A stretch of DNA of 64,000 nt. Origin: a virus. The first letter of the stretch is position 1, and every line of letters starts with the position of its first letter. This document shows, one piece after another, positions 47,886 through 56,941 of the stretch. A program made the translations under genes and the position numbers. Where the stretch lies: IMG/VR virus record IMGVR_UViG_3300036774_000066, positions 1 through 64,000 of that record, one strand, 5' to 3'. The notes under the pieces are model-generated. The model was not told where the DNA came from and searched no databases. It saw only the letters and a list, made by a program, of their open reading frames with translations.

Positions 47886-48701
47886 CTACTTTCCTATTAC
47901 CACTCCACCGGGCTGTCCATCAATAATGGTAAAGGAAACACCAGTATTCTTTGCAGCAATGTCCTTGTACGTATCATACTTCTTGAAAAGCATGTACTCA
48001 GGGTTACGCCGCAATGCCTTTCCAAGTGAGTCAATCGTGGCTACTTGCGCCAATGATGCCTGCTTCGCATTCTCCGCTGCCCAAACAGTTTCATCCTGCT
48101 TGATATTGGAGAACTTCGCATTCTGCATAAGCAACGGCACCCCGGACGCTTTGAACGATTCAATTGCCATTGCAGACCCTTTTGTGCTCGCCCCGTCCAT
48201 GTCTACAACAACAGAATTGTAATCAGGATACTTACTAAGAACAGACCGAACACCTGACCGAATATCCATCTTGGCAAACTGAGTGTAGATAGCGTCAATC
48301 GTTATCACCGACACACGATCCATACTGGTAGACTTTGGAGTCATCTGTGCAAAAACCGCATTGCGTGTGTCAAGGTCAGCAGCTACCGCGCACCTAACAT
48401 AAAAATCAACAGTACACGGTGTCTTATTGATTATCACCCGGTCATCCTCCCCGTTCCCTCCATCCTTCCCAAAATGTTCCTTGATAGCAACTGACGTAGC
48501 CTCAAGTATAACAAGTACGTTCTTTGTTCCGTTAGGATTACCTGTCCCAATGTCAACCATGCCCGCCTCACGAACTCCCTTTTCCCACCCTGTCGGAGTA
48601 AGAATCTTTCCGACATATCCAGCAGGAATTTGCCGATACTCTTCACATCCGAGAAACACAAACGCCATCAGGCAAACCAAACCAACCAATCCGTACCTCA
48701 T
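47886..48701 (-). CDS. SPFH/band-7-like lipoprotein
   Basis: A 271-residue protein. The start MRYGLVGLVCLMAFVFLGC is a lipoprotein signal with a lipobox before C19. After it, YRQIPAGYVGKILTPTGW and GMVDIG follow the beginning of a prohibitin/SPFH domain; later parts (FYVRCAVAADLDTRN, FAKMDIRSGVRSVLSKYPDY) and an Ala-rich helix (AAENAKQASLAQVATID) match its order. SPFH proteins form ring-shaped membrane scaffolds. It is the second gene of an operon that starts just below the pentamer tract and ends at a strong terminator. Confidence 0.75.
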   Translation of the reverse strand: MRYGLVGLVCLMAFVFLGCEEYRQIPAGYVGKILTPTGWEKGVREAGMVDIGTGNPNGTKNVLVILEATSVAIKEHFGKDGGNGEDDRVIINKTPCTVDFYVRCAVAADLDTRNAVFAQMTPKSTSMDRVSVITIDAIYTQFAKMDIRSGVRSVLSKYPDYNSVVVDMDGASTKGSAMAIESFKASGVPLLMQNAKFSNIKQDETVWAAENAKQASLAQVATIDSLGKALRRNPEYMLFKKYDTYKDIAAKNTGVSFTIIDGQPGGVVIGK

Positions 48702-49051
48702 TTCGCCTCCCCTTTGTTAGAGTTAGTAGAATTAAGAATACGTTGCTCATACGCCTTTTGCTGATCCAATACCTGACTCCGATCAATCACACCACGCGGA
48801 GTAGCATTGACGGACAGGGAAGACAGCAGGAACAAGGCGTAACCCACCCATGCAAGCCCGGCAATTGTCCACGCTACCCTCTTGACAAGTGCCTTGACCT
48901 TCATTTCATGCAATTCGTCATTGTCACCTTCGCCAAACAAGAACAACCGCCAGGAAAACCTACACACAACGGTCACAGCAACAAACAAGACAATCAACGC
49001 TATGACTAATCGCAATAGTGATGGACCATAGATTCTTAGCAGGTCAACCAT
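48698..49051 (-). CDS. two-TM membrane protein
   Basis: A 117-residue protein. Segments near 13-33 (LRLVIALIVLFVAVTVVCRF) and 62-81 (AGLAWVGYALFLLSSLS) are transmembrane helices; a Lys-rich loop lies between them and a polar tail follows. AAAGGAGG precedes the ATG, one of the strongest ribosome sites in the window. It is probably the membrane partner of the SPFH-like protein, with which it overlaps by 4 bases. Confidence 0.75.
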   Translation of the reverse strand: MVDLLRIYGPSLLRLVIALIVLFVAVTVVCRFSWRLFLFGEGDNDELHEMKVKALVKRVAWTIAGLAWVGYALFLLSSLSVNATPRGVIDRSQVLDQQKAYEQRILNSTNSNKGEAK

Positions 49052-49871
49052 TAAGAAACCTCCTTTGAAAAATGCGAAACAAAGCTACACTATACTTCAC
49101 CAAAACACCACGGCACAGGCTCCAACACCACCGCAACACCACCCAACGGTACGTTACTCTACCGTCACTCGACATAACGATTCCCAACTCAACCTCACCG
49201 CCGCAAGACAGAACCAAACTTCACCGAAACACTGCGGCACGGAACCAAACCCTACCACAACCGCGCCCTACTGAACATGACGCTACCGTCAAGGAACTTG
49301 ACCGCACAATACGTCACCACAACCAGACGTTAGCATACCGGACAAAACCCAACCCTACCATCACATCATGGCACGACACGATACCTCCACAGAACATAAC
49401 TTCACCACTACGCCACGAGACAATACTCTACCGTCACCCATCGGCACGATACTATACCAAAACGTGACTGCACCTTACCAAGACAAGACGTAACGGCACT
49501 ACACCTTACCACGACAGGACGTGATAGAACGTCACGTCACCTCACCAAGACACTATCTCACCTGACCGAACCAAGACGTTAGGATACCTCACTGCGCAAT
49601 ACTTAACCGTCCCCCAACATAACGATTCCAAACCCGACCTCACCGGAACACTACGCGACTGCACCCAACTCCACCACGACAATACCTCACCCTACCCCAC
49701 GTAACGATACCGTGACCAAACATCTCCCGACATTACAACACCAGAACATCACACTACGTCAAGGCACTCCACTTTACCACCACCAGAAAACACATAATGA
49801 AACGTAACCTCACCGAAACCGAAACCGGACCGCACTGTACCTAACCAATACAAACATTACCATTACGTTAT
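49052..49871. repeat. non-coding tract of degenerate pentamers (CNNNA on plus, TNNNG on minus)
   Basis: From about 49074 to 49868 nearly every base belongs to a five-base unit beginning with C and ending with A on the plus strand, for example cctca, ccgca, cataa, ctgca, cgtaa, caata. On the minus strand this is TNNNG. Six-base units ending in AA or GG occur every few units. No two stretches are identical, so it is not a simple repeat. Five-base periodicity shifts the reading frame and puts stops in all minus frames. It ends 20 bp before the start of the two-TM/SPFH operon and directly after the gene at 49872. Confidence 0.85.
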
Positions 49872-50546
49872 CTACTCAACCTTTGTCAAGGTATAGTCAA
49901 ACTTCCCATAGATACCAGAATTATGCCACTGACCAAAACCCTTGACATCGCGTGAATAGTCAAAAAGAAGACGCAGAATTTCCTCCGTTGCACAAAACTT
50001 CGGAATCTCATAGCAAGTAACCTGACACTCAAAAAAAGCACCCGCTTCAATCATCTCACTCCGAGCCAAGGAAACTCGTGGACCTTGCTTAGTCATAGCA
50101 CGAAGAGGACGCTCCAAAAATCCGATAGGTTTATCTGTAATCAAACGGATTCTGTGAGGATTGACAGCAACAGACTTGTCAATATTGGAGCGAAAGTTAG
50201 AAAGAGTCTCGTCAACCTCTTCTTCCTTCTTCATTTTCTTCTTGCCCGTAACAAAACCATTTAATGCCTCCGCTGACGCTTTCAAAACCCCCTTGACAAC
50301 ATAGCTGTAAAGAATGGGCATACCGTCAGTATCTCGATGAAAAACCGTTGTACCTTTCTCAACCTCTTCAGGGAGAGTACCCGTTTCTTCGATAATCGCA
50401 CTCGCCAAGGCAGGATTTTTCTCGATTGCCTTCTTCGTCAAGAACTCACTCGCCGGAGTATCCTTACCAGGAAGACTCCCCAAGATCGGCTCTACAAACA
50501 TCACTTTCAAATTGTACACACTACGGGCAAGAACAAGACCAGACAT
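49872..50546 (-). CDS. conserved phage protein of unknown function
   Basis: A 224-residue protein. MFVEPILGSLPGKD at 16-29, FHRDTDGMPILYSYVVKGVL near 69-88, and RPLRAMTKQGPRVSLARSE near 146-164 are landmarks of a phage family I recognise but whose role is not known. A Lys-rich KKKMKKEEE stretch lies in the middle. The ATG (50546) is followed by MSGLVLARSVYNL. Its stop borders the pentamer tract. Confidence 0.7.
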   Translation of the reverse strand: MSGLVLARSVYNLKVMFVEPILGSLPGKDTPASEFLTKKAIEKNPALASAIIEETGTLPEEVEKGTTVFHRDTDGMPILYSYVVKGVLKASAEALNGFVTGKKKMKKEEEVDETLSNFRSNIDKSVAVNPHRIRLITDKPIGFLERPLRAMTKQGPRVSLARSEMIEAGAFFECQVTCYEIPKFCATEEILRLLFDYSRDVKGFGQWHNSGIYGKFDYTLTKVE

Positions 50547-50581
50547 AACACACCCCTTTTGTTAGTAGTTAAAGCATCCTG

Positions 50582-50920
50582 TCAATCATCATCACAGTTC
50601 TTATCAGGATCAAGAATAGGTTCTACATCCCCCTCAAGGAAAATCTTTGTCTTCCCATTCTCAGCGTAAGGAGAGAAATTCATTAACTCGTCAAGGTCTT
50701 CCCTCGTTATATGTCTCTTTACGTAGAGCAACGAAACCAGCTTGGCACAAACCTTTCTTAATTCATTCAATTCCGATCTTAAAGACTCTATCTCTCCACT
50801 ACCAAAATCCATCCCCCTCATCACTCTATCAATATGCTCTTCAATAGGAGCAATATCAGTGACGTTAGTAAAGTACCCACGGGAAGTCTTAACAAGAACT
50901 TTGCGCCCGTTACATTCCAT
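50582..50920 (-). CDS. hypothetical protein
   Basis: A 112-residue protein with GAGG before the ATG. It has a beta start (GRKVLVKTSRGYFTNVTDI), a coiled-coil-like helix (IESLRSELNELRKVCAKL) and an acidic end. No family is recognised. Confidence 0.6.
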   Translation of the reverse strand: MECNGRKVLVKTSRGYFTNVTDIAPIEEHIDRVMRGMDFGSGEIESLRSELNELRKVCAKLVSLLYVKRHITREDLDELMNFSPYAENGKTKIFLEGDVEPILDPDKNCDDD

Positions 50921-51122
50921 AAGCTACCTCTTTTTGAGGATTCAGTAAACCACGCTTCTTGACTTCATCACATACCGCCCGAAAATACTTCTTCTCCTCC
51001 CCTTTCAATCCCTCTTCATTCCGTCCAATCCGTATCCAAATAATCATCTCATTAAGCAATACGTCATTACTCATCTCTTCTACAGGAATTGGAAGAATAT
51101 TCACCCCAACACCTTCACTCAT
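50910..51122 (-). CDS. hypothetical small protein
   Basis: A 70-residue protein with GAGG before the ATG. It is helical, with EEKKYFRAVCDEVKKRGLL near 42-60. It overlaps neighbours at both ends by a few bases. Confidence 0.6.
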   Translation of the reverse strand: MSEGVGVNILPIPVEEMSNDVLLNEMIIWIRIGRNEEGLKGEEKKYFRAVCDEVKKRGLLNPQKEVAYGM

Positions 51123-51319
51123 TCAGGCACCTCAGCCGTATCTGTCAACTGAGCACATACTATCTTAAAGCATTCATCACAAACTATGTCACACTGCGAC
51201 ACAGGAACACCAGGAAATAAGGCTTCCTTCTCCTCCAATGCCACTTCTTCGGAAACCTCTTTTTCAAAGATACCTCCACACATCGCACACTGAAATTCAT
51301 TGTCCTTCAAGTCCGGCAT
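51119..51319 (-). CDS. small zinc-ribbon protein
   Basis: A 66-residue protein. CAMCGGIFEKE near 11-21 and CDIVCDECFK near 43-52 form a zinc ribbon with an acidic loop between. AGAGGG precedes the ATG. Confidence 0.65.
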   Translation of the reverse strand: MPDLKDNEFQCAMCGGIFEKEVSEEVALEEKEALFPGVPVSQCDIVCDECFKIVCAQLTDTAEVPE

Positions 51320-51332
51320 ACTCTTTCCCTCT

Positions 51333-51653
51333 TTACATTTTAGGACGCAAGAAATAAATCATGCCAACATCAGCAGCAAAGACATTTACTTGTCGTTTAA
51401 TAGCAGAATCACCAAAGAAATCAATCAAGTCACAACGCAAAGGAAACCCGTTGAACGATACCATAACCGACTTAGTATCCTTTACAAACTGCTCACACTC
51501 CTGCAAGTCACCGTCTATCCTATCCTCTGAAATACCTCTACCAAACAATGACCGAAAAGAAGGTATGTCACCCTCTTTCTTATTAACTGCAAGAGCATCT
51601 ATCCAATATTTTGTGCCTAATCTTTTATCTACTAATTGCTGAATATCTGGCAT
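51333..51653 (-). CDS. hypothetical protein
   Basis: A 106-residue protein from ATG 51653 (GGAG 8 bases upstream), starting MPDIQQLVDKRLGTKYWID. It has an alpha/beta pattern (KSVMVSFNGFPLRCDLIDFF, then VNVFAADVGMIYFLRPKM). No family is recognised. Confidence 0.6.
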   Translation of the reverse strand: MPDIQQLVDKRLGTKYWIDALAVNKKEGDIPSFRSLFGRGISEDRIDGDLQECEQFVKDTKSVMVSFNGFPLRCDLIDFFGDSAIKRQVNVFAADVGMIYFLRPKM

Positions 51654-51658
51654 ACTCT

Positions 51659-51925
51659 TTACTCCATGTAAACAAACATCTTCTCCCGATTCATTGACTT
51701 CCACGTATATGTAAGAACTTTCAATTCCGGGCAATCCCTCACAATCTTTTCCAATTCATCAGGCTTCACCGCTGGCACCACGTTCTCCGATACCATCAAC
51801 GCTATCTGAAATACCAAATCCGTAAACTTCAAACCACCAGAAAAATCCTCCACGATCCTCATGATCGCAGTTTTTATCTGGGCTATCCTATCCTGATCCC
51901 TGTCATCATGTAATACGTCGGACAT
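51659..51925 (-). CDS. hypothetical small protein
   Basis: An 88-residue protein from ATG 51925 (AGGAG upstream), starting MSDVLHDDRDQDRIAQIKTA. The helical first half and a strand-turn-strand end (LKVLTYTWKSMNREKMFVYM) suggest a winged-helix-like fold, unproven. Confidence 0.6.
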   Translation of the reverse strand: MSDVLHDDRDQDRIAQIKTAIMRIVEDFSGGLKFTDLVFQIALMVSENVVPAVKPDELEKIVRDCPELKVLTYTWKSMNREKMFVYME

Positions 51926-51936
51926 ACCAAAACTCC

Positions 51937-52131
51937 TTAGACTGTTGCTATGTGATCGCTGGTAAGCACTGTAACACCGTCCTTTAGCACCTGAGTACGC
52001 TTTGCCACCTCTGCCTCTTCTAACCACCTCTCAACCTCATCTAACTCCCTACGGGCCTCCTCTGCATCAAGCCCACCCGCGTTAGTCATGTACAAAACCC
52101 TCTCCACAACCAACTTTGCTTTTTCAAACAT
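51937..52131 (-). CDS. hypothetical small helical protein
   Basis: A 64-residue protein, one long charged helix (AEEARRELDEVERWLEEAEV) with a short hydrophobic end. AAGGGA precedes the ATG. It is the last small gene after the large beta-helix gene. Confidence 0.6.
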   Translation of the reverse strand: MFEKAKLVVERVLYMTNAGGLDAEEARRELDEVERWLEEAEVAKRTQVLKDGVTVLTSDHIATV

Positions 52132-52146
52132 AGCAGTAAATCCCTT

Positions 52147-55100
52147 CTACACGATCCAGAGTCTCCCGAAATGCTCCTCTTTGCCTTCCTTGTCATCATA
52201 TTTAATCCCGTCGAACCACCGCAAACCGTAGTAATCCGTGCCTTCCCCGTCATCTTTACTTAGCATAATACTAAATGGCAATTGTGTAAACTTATCAGGT
52301 GGACCGTCAAGATTGATTAAGTCCCAAGGAATCTCTACGGAATAGGTAGTAACATAACTGTCCTTTTCACGGGTTATCAACCCTGTAAACTTGGACCCCT
52401 TTGAACTATACTCCCCAACAGGGTAATCCTTCTCGTTTGCCGTCTTGCAAAGACCCATAATCATCTGTCCATCATCAGAACGTAAGGCCATACCAATCAC
52501 CGCCGCCTTCCCACCAGGACTCATTACACCAATCTTCAATCCATCCTCACAATGTATCCGGTCCATTGTCCTCTGAAAAGCCCGGTGTATAGGGTGAACT
52601 GCAATCACCTTTACAATTAAGAATTTGTCATTGTACCACGCCCTCCATGCTGCTCTCAAAGTATGCTGAATATCCTCTGCCTTCTTCTTCAAAGTCTCAG
52701 GAAATACAGCGTAAGGAAATTCACCCATACTATACAAAGGAGAAGGCTCCCTCGAAGCACAAGCAAAACTCGCCATGAGGCTTCTCTTGATCGAAATATT
52801 ATCATCCGGTGAAGAAACATCAACAGAAATTTCACCTACTGTAAAATTGACAACACCAAAAGGTATGCTGACAATGTGAGTCTCGTGTCCACCAAAAAAT
52901 TCTTGTCTGTTAATAAGAAACCCATTCCCAGACAACGCTATGTTAATAGTCCTTGTATGATTCGCGTTACTGGCAATAGTAACAACTACCTCTTTCCCAT
53001 TTTGTATAGAAAGTTCTATCTTTCTTACCTCTAACAATTCTCCTACGTGAACAGGTACACACATCCATCCTATTCCGTTATGTAAAACAACAGAGTAATC
53101 TCCAGCAACCGTTCCTTCACGGGTAACAACTTCTATCCAACTATCCTTCAAAGTAACTTCGAGTTCTCTTCTTAATACCGACCAACCCTTCCCTATAACG
53201 GTAGAAAATTTTTGTCCTGCTGCCTGTGGTGGAATAGCTATCGAAGGCTGTACCTCTCCATCACAAAATCTCTTGTCTACCTCTTCCTCCCAAGTCAACT
53301 TACTGTTCCATCCAAAAATCCTTGTTGCAATACCGTGTGAATCTTTCCAAATCTGAATACCAGAAAAAGGACTCAGCCATACAGTACGAGATAAACTCCA
53401 ACCTTTCAAAGGGAAATTCACCAATCCAATCAATTCCTGCACGTCAACCAACTCAAAGGGTGTATGCCACTGGTAAAAATCCACATCTTCCAAAGCAATT
53501 CTCTCGCTCAATTCCCTCGGAGTACCTAAGTCAAAAATGGCAGAAACTACCATGCAAGAATTTAAGTCATTCCCACTCTTTGACCAATCAAGCAACTCTA
53601 CATCTCTGTCTCCACTGCCAGACAATCCTAACTTCCTTCCCGTAATAGAGTTTTCCCAAAGTAAACCAACATCAGACGAGTTCTCTAAATAAATCAACAC
53701 TGCCTTTCCATGATTCCAAAAAACATTATTATCACTCCAATTATCCTCACAGCGGGGCATTTCTGGCATTCGAGAAATCCCACCCTTACTGTTATTCACG
53801 AAGAAATTGTTGTAGATTTTATTGCCAGAAGTAGTAGTGTGGACACCAAGATACTTATACCTATGAAGTAAAGCACGTATCTTTACCCCGTACTGTGTTC
53901 CCTTTACAAAATTGCGAAAGAAGTGAGCATTGTTTCCATCATGTGTGTAAAATCCACACTCAGCAGCATCGCTTCCCTCTCTGGTATCAATGATTGTATT
54001 ACTGTCAATCATGACAGGACCATCAGACATTTCATGGAAAATGCCGTATGGCTTGCTGTCAACTATTAAGTTCTGTGTGATCCTGTCTCTTGCACAATCC
54101 CCATCCAGCCATATACCATAACAACACCGCTCAATCTTGTTTTTCTTTATCAAGCTATCATCAACAGCATGAAACTTAATACCACACTCCTCACACGTAC
54201 CTACCACCCCAGGCTTTATACAATTGTCAACAATTTCATTATACTCAATACCTAAGTCATGCGAATAAAATGCCACAATGCCCGAGATTCCATTATCATG
54301 AATCTTGTTTCCTCTCACCGTATGAAATCCCCCCACGGAATGTTCTTTTATCCACTTCACAAAGGCATATATGTAAGGCTCCCCGTACTCTCCCAAATCA
54401 AGCATAGATATATCTTTATTTACAATGGGAATATTCATCGCACTCTTCGCAAATCCACCCATTCCCAAATTAAGTCCTTGTGCATTACCGTAAGATATTT
54501 CACAGTTTTCAATGGTAAAGTTAGCTCCTGCGTTCACATCAACTACGGACAACTGATTGACAGAATGCCACGTCGGTCCTGCCCAAATCGGGGCACAGCC
54601 GCCAACAAACCTAATTCCAGAAACCTTGATATTTTCCAAGCCCCTGACAATAGGCACAAAACACTGCTGCCTTACTGACCTTTCAACTTTACACCTACCC
54701 GGATGATCTGGTAAACAAACATAAATGCGAGAATTATCTTCATCCACCCACATTGAGTACAGACACAACTTCTCCTTCTCTTTTACTTCTGTCAACAAAA
54801 CACTGTTGACAAAAATCTGCTCACATCCCACATTCGGAGTAATACGTACATAGTAGATATTACTTTCATCACGAAACCACTCAGAACTCCATTCGTCCAT
54901 TGCGCACACTACCGGGGGAACTTCATCTTGTGCTGCCTCAATAGAAATTTCAGAACAATATGGCTTTATACACTCTCTGTAAACCCCTTCATGAATTATT
55001 ATCCTATCGCCAGGAAGAGCACTCTCCACAGCACACCGAACAGTCTTTACAGGTGACTGAAAAGAGCCGATGTTCTTATCGCTCCCTCGCATACTTGACA

Positions 55101-55266
55101 CATGAAAAGCAATAGAAGTATGCTTTTGTTTTGTTGCAGAGGCCCAAGCAGCATAGCCTCTAATCAATTCATCGTCAGAAGATTCAATCACAGAAGATAA
55201 ACTAAAGGAAGGATGGGCCTTCCCCTGTCCTATCAATGTCAACATTCTAAGATCGGGTGTTATCAT
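52147..55266 (-). CDS. parallel beta-helix protein with C-terminal sugar-binding-like domain
   Basis: A 1039-residue protein. From about 60, GSFQSPVKTVRCAVESALPG and GDRIIIHEGVYRE are the usual entry of a pectate-lyase-like beta helix. Rungs with NCEISYGNAQGLNLG, GNKIHDNGISGIVAFY, YNEIVDNC and KIYNNFFVNNSKGGIS continue to about 500. The last 190 residues (MIMGLCKTANEKDY, YVTTYSVEIPWDLINLDG, LPFSIMLSKDDGEGTDYYG) resemble a CBM9/DOMON-type module. Such proteins bind or cleave polysaccharides. It is surprising in the replication region. It overlaps the next upstream gene by 4 bases. Confidence 0.8.
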   Translation of the reverse strand: MITPDLRMLTLIGQGKAHPSFSLSSVIESSDDELIRGYAAWASATKQKHTSIAFHVSSMRGSDKNIGSFQSPVKTVRCAVESALPGDRIIIHEGVYRECIKPYCSEISIEAAQDEVPPVVCAMDEWSSEWFRDESNIYYVRITPNVGCEQIFVNSVLLTEVKEKEKLCLYSMWVDEDNSRIYVCLPDHPGRCKVERSVRQQCFVPIVRGLENIKVSGIRFVGGCAPIWAGPTWHSVNQLSVVDVNAGANFTIENCEISYGNAQGLNLGMGGFAKSAMNIPIVNKDISMLDLGEYGEPYIYAFVKWIKEHSVGGFHTVRGNKIHDNGISGIVAFYSHDLGIEYNEIVDNCIKPGVVGTCEECGIKFHAVDDSLIKKNKIERCCYGIWLDGDCARDRITQNLIVDSKPYGIFHEMSDGPVMIDSNTIIDTREGSDAAECGFYTHDGNNAHFFRNFVKGTQYGVKIRALLHRYKYLGVHTTTSGNKIYNNFFVNNSKGGISRMPEMPRCEDNWSDNNVFWNHGKAVLIYLENSSDVGLLWENSITGRKLGLSGSGDRDVELLDWSKSGNDLNSCMVVSAIFDLGTPRELSERIALEDVDFYQWHTPFELVDVQELIGLVNFPLKGWSLSRTVWLSPFSGIQIWKDSHGIATRIFGWNSKLTWEEEVDKRFCDGEVQPSIAIPPQAAGQKFSTVIGKGWSVLRRELEVTLKDSWIEVVTREGTVAGDYSVVLHNGIGWMCVPVHVGELLEVRKIELSIQNGKEVVVTIASNANHTRTINIALSGNGFLINRQEFFGGHETHIVSIPFGVVNFTVGEISVDVSSPDDNISIKRSLMASFACASREPSPLYSMGEFPYAVFPETLKKKAEDIQHTLRAAWRAWYNDKFLIVKVIAVHPIHRAFQRTMDRIHCEDGLKIGVMSPGGKAAVIGMALRSDDGQMIMGLCKTANEKDYPVGEYSSKGSKFTGLITREKDSYVTTYSVEIPWDLINLDGPPDKFTQLPFSIMLSKDDGEGTDYYGLRWFDGIKYDDKEGKEEHFGRLWIV

Positions 55267-55832
55267 ACTGCCAATGGGTCATCCTCTCCTATTTCGGTAG
55301 ACATTTCAGGAACTATGTGAACATAGTCTGAAAATATTTCATCAATAATATTCTTTGTACTCTTCATGTCTTTCCAAACCTGCAACTCAGTCACTCGATT
55401 ATTACACTCTTTCGCGTCGTCGGGGTACTTATTATCCTTTGGCAATACTCCACACCCCAAAGAATCTAAGACTTTCCTCATAATACTCGCCGCATTATCC
55501 TCTGGTCCTATATTGACAACATGCTCATCTGGATTCAAAACAAACTCAGGAAACACTCTCTTTGCAAAGACAGGAGTTCCGTTACACAACTTTCTAAGAT
55601 AATAGTAATCCTTCATCATCCTGAAAAAATCAGCTTCCCGAACAGCAACGGGCTTCATGGAAAAGTCAAGTTCACTCACCATGTTCTGTATCAATGCCAA
55701 GTAAAGAAGATCACCAATTTCCGGCTTACCATAAAGTGTCTTTACAAGAAGCATCTTTTCATCAGCAACAACAGACACGTACTTCATGTCATACGAGAAA
55801 AATCTCTTCTTAAACAAAGCAACATCATTCAT
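55263..55832 (-). CDS. hypothetical protein
   Basis: A 189-residue protein from ATG 55832 (AAGG upstream; GTG two codons earlier is open). It is helical with aromatic residues (VREADFFRMMKDYYYLRKL, then MKSTKNIIDEIFSDYVHIVP). It overlaps the clamp-loader stop by a few bases. A partner role to the clamp loader is possible but unproven. Confidence 0.6.
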   Translation of the reverse strand: MNDVALFKKRFFSYDMKYVSVVADEKMLLVKTLYGKPEIGDLLYLALIQNMVSELDFSMKPVAVREADFFRMMKDYYYLRKLCNGTPVFAKRVFPEFVLNPDEHVVNIGPEDNAASIMRKVLDSLGCGVLPKDNKYPDDAKECNNRVTELQVWKDMKSTKNIIDEIFSDYVHIVPEMSTEIGEDDPLAV

Positions 55833-55834
55833 AG

Positions 55835-56941
55835 TCACCTTGCCATTCTATTTCTATCAACCAAAGAAGCAGTGTTTTGTGATGATCCACTCAAAACCGC
55901 TGCCCCACTTCGGAACTGATTGTAAATCAACCACAGCAAGGCTTGAACTGTCGTATCGTTCTTGAAAGAATTTACCGCCCAATCCTGCATCAGCATCATA
56001 AACAGCTTGAAAGAATCCTGACCCCACAACTCAATTGTTTTCTTGTAAAGATCCACAAAGTAACTTGAACTTGTCTTATTGGAAGAAATACTATAAATCA
56101 GATTATTCACAACAAGGTACATATCATTGCGAATTGACTCTATGACACACGAAGCCAAAGCAAATACTCTCTCTGTAACAGTCTTTTCATCCGCTGACTT
56201 CACCGCAATCAAATATTCAAGAACTTTACTTTCAGCAGACCTAATTGAGGCTACAAACTTCGACTTATCCTCCATCATCGCATAAAGGTCAAGCATCATC
56301 ACGGAATCCCGTACATGACCCTTTGACGTAATCGCTATGTAATACAAAATCTCCTCTGGTATCTCTAAATTCTCTGACTTTGCAATTCTCCTTAGATTCT
56401 CTATTATCTCCTCAATTGACAAAGTACGAAACACCAACTCAATTGACCGAGAACGAATTGTACTCTCTATACTCTCCACACTGGTAGAACAAAAAACAAT
56501 AAACATATTCTCAGGTATTGCTTCCAATGTTGTCAATAACTGCCCTTGGGCTTGCTTGGAAATCAAGTGACACTCATCAAAAACAACTACACGCCAATCA
56601 CAGACTGTAGAGGCTGTAAAGAAAATACCCTTCATTTCCTTGATAGCATCCACATTGCCAACATCACCCGAATCAAACTCCTGATAAAAAGGCACAAAGG
56701 ATAAGTCTGACTTGCATACGTCACAAACACCACAAGGCTTTTTCTCAATATGAGACTTACAATTCAACCCTCGCGCCAACAAACGAGCACTGGTAGTCTT
56801 ACCTGTGCCCCAATCACCACACATAATTATTGACCGGGGAGAATTAGTAGGATTCTTAATAATCGACTTCAATACTTCGGCGGGAGCCTCTTGACCGTAA
56901 AGCTGTTCAAACGTGCGAGAACGATACTCTTGTGTAAACAC
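55835..56941 (-). CDS. DnaX-like clamp-loader ATPase
   Basis: A 368-residue protein. GDWGTGKT at 42-49 is Walker A; C61, C70, C73 and C76 form the zinc module specific to DnaX; VVVFDECH at 118-125 is Walker B; the 150-170 stretch with TIRSRSIE matches the sensor/SRC region, with Ser in place of Cys. DnaX loads the sliding clamp onto primed DNA. It starts with GTG (AGGGAG 9 bases upstream). It is a short, gamma-like form without the tau C-terminal domains. The other clamp-loader subunits are not seen. Confidence 0.9.
   Translation of the reverse strand: MFTQEYRSRTFEQLYGQEAPAEVLKSIIKNPTNSPRSIIMCGDWGTGKTTSARLLARGLNCKSHIEKKPCGVCDVCKSDLSFVPFYQEFDSGDVGNVDAIKEMKGIFFTASTVCDWRVVVFDECHLISKQAQGQLLTTLEAIPENMFIVFCSTSVESIESTIRSRSIELVFRTLSIEEIIENLRRIAKSENLEIPEEILYYIAITSKGHVRDSVMMLDLYAMMEDKSKFVASIRSAESKVLEYLIAVKSADEKTVTERVFALASCVIESIRNDMYLVVNNLIYSISSNKTSSSYFVDLYKKTIELWGQDSFKLFMMLMQDWAVNSFKNDTTVQALLWLIYNQFRSGAAVLSGSSQNTASLVDRNRMAR

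Noticed and set aside
49072-49467. Plus-strand open frame of 131 codons in the pentamer tract
   Set aside because: It arises because minus-strand stops dominate while C/A-rich plus-strand sequence has few T-starting codons. It has no ribosome site, lies opposite the direction of every other gene, and its residues are Thr/Pro/Asn/His noise.
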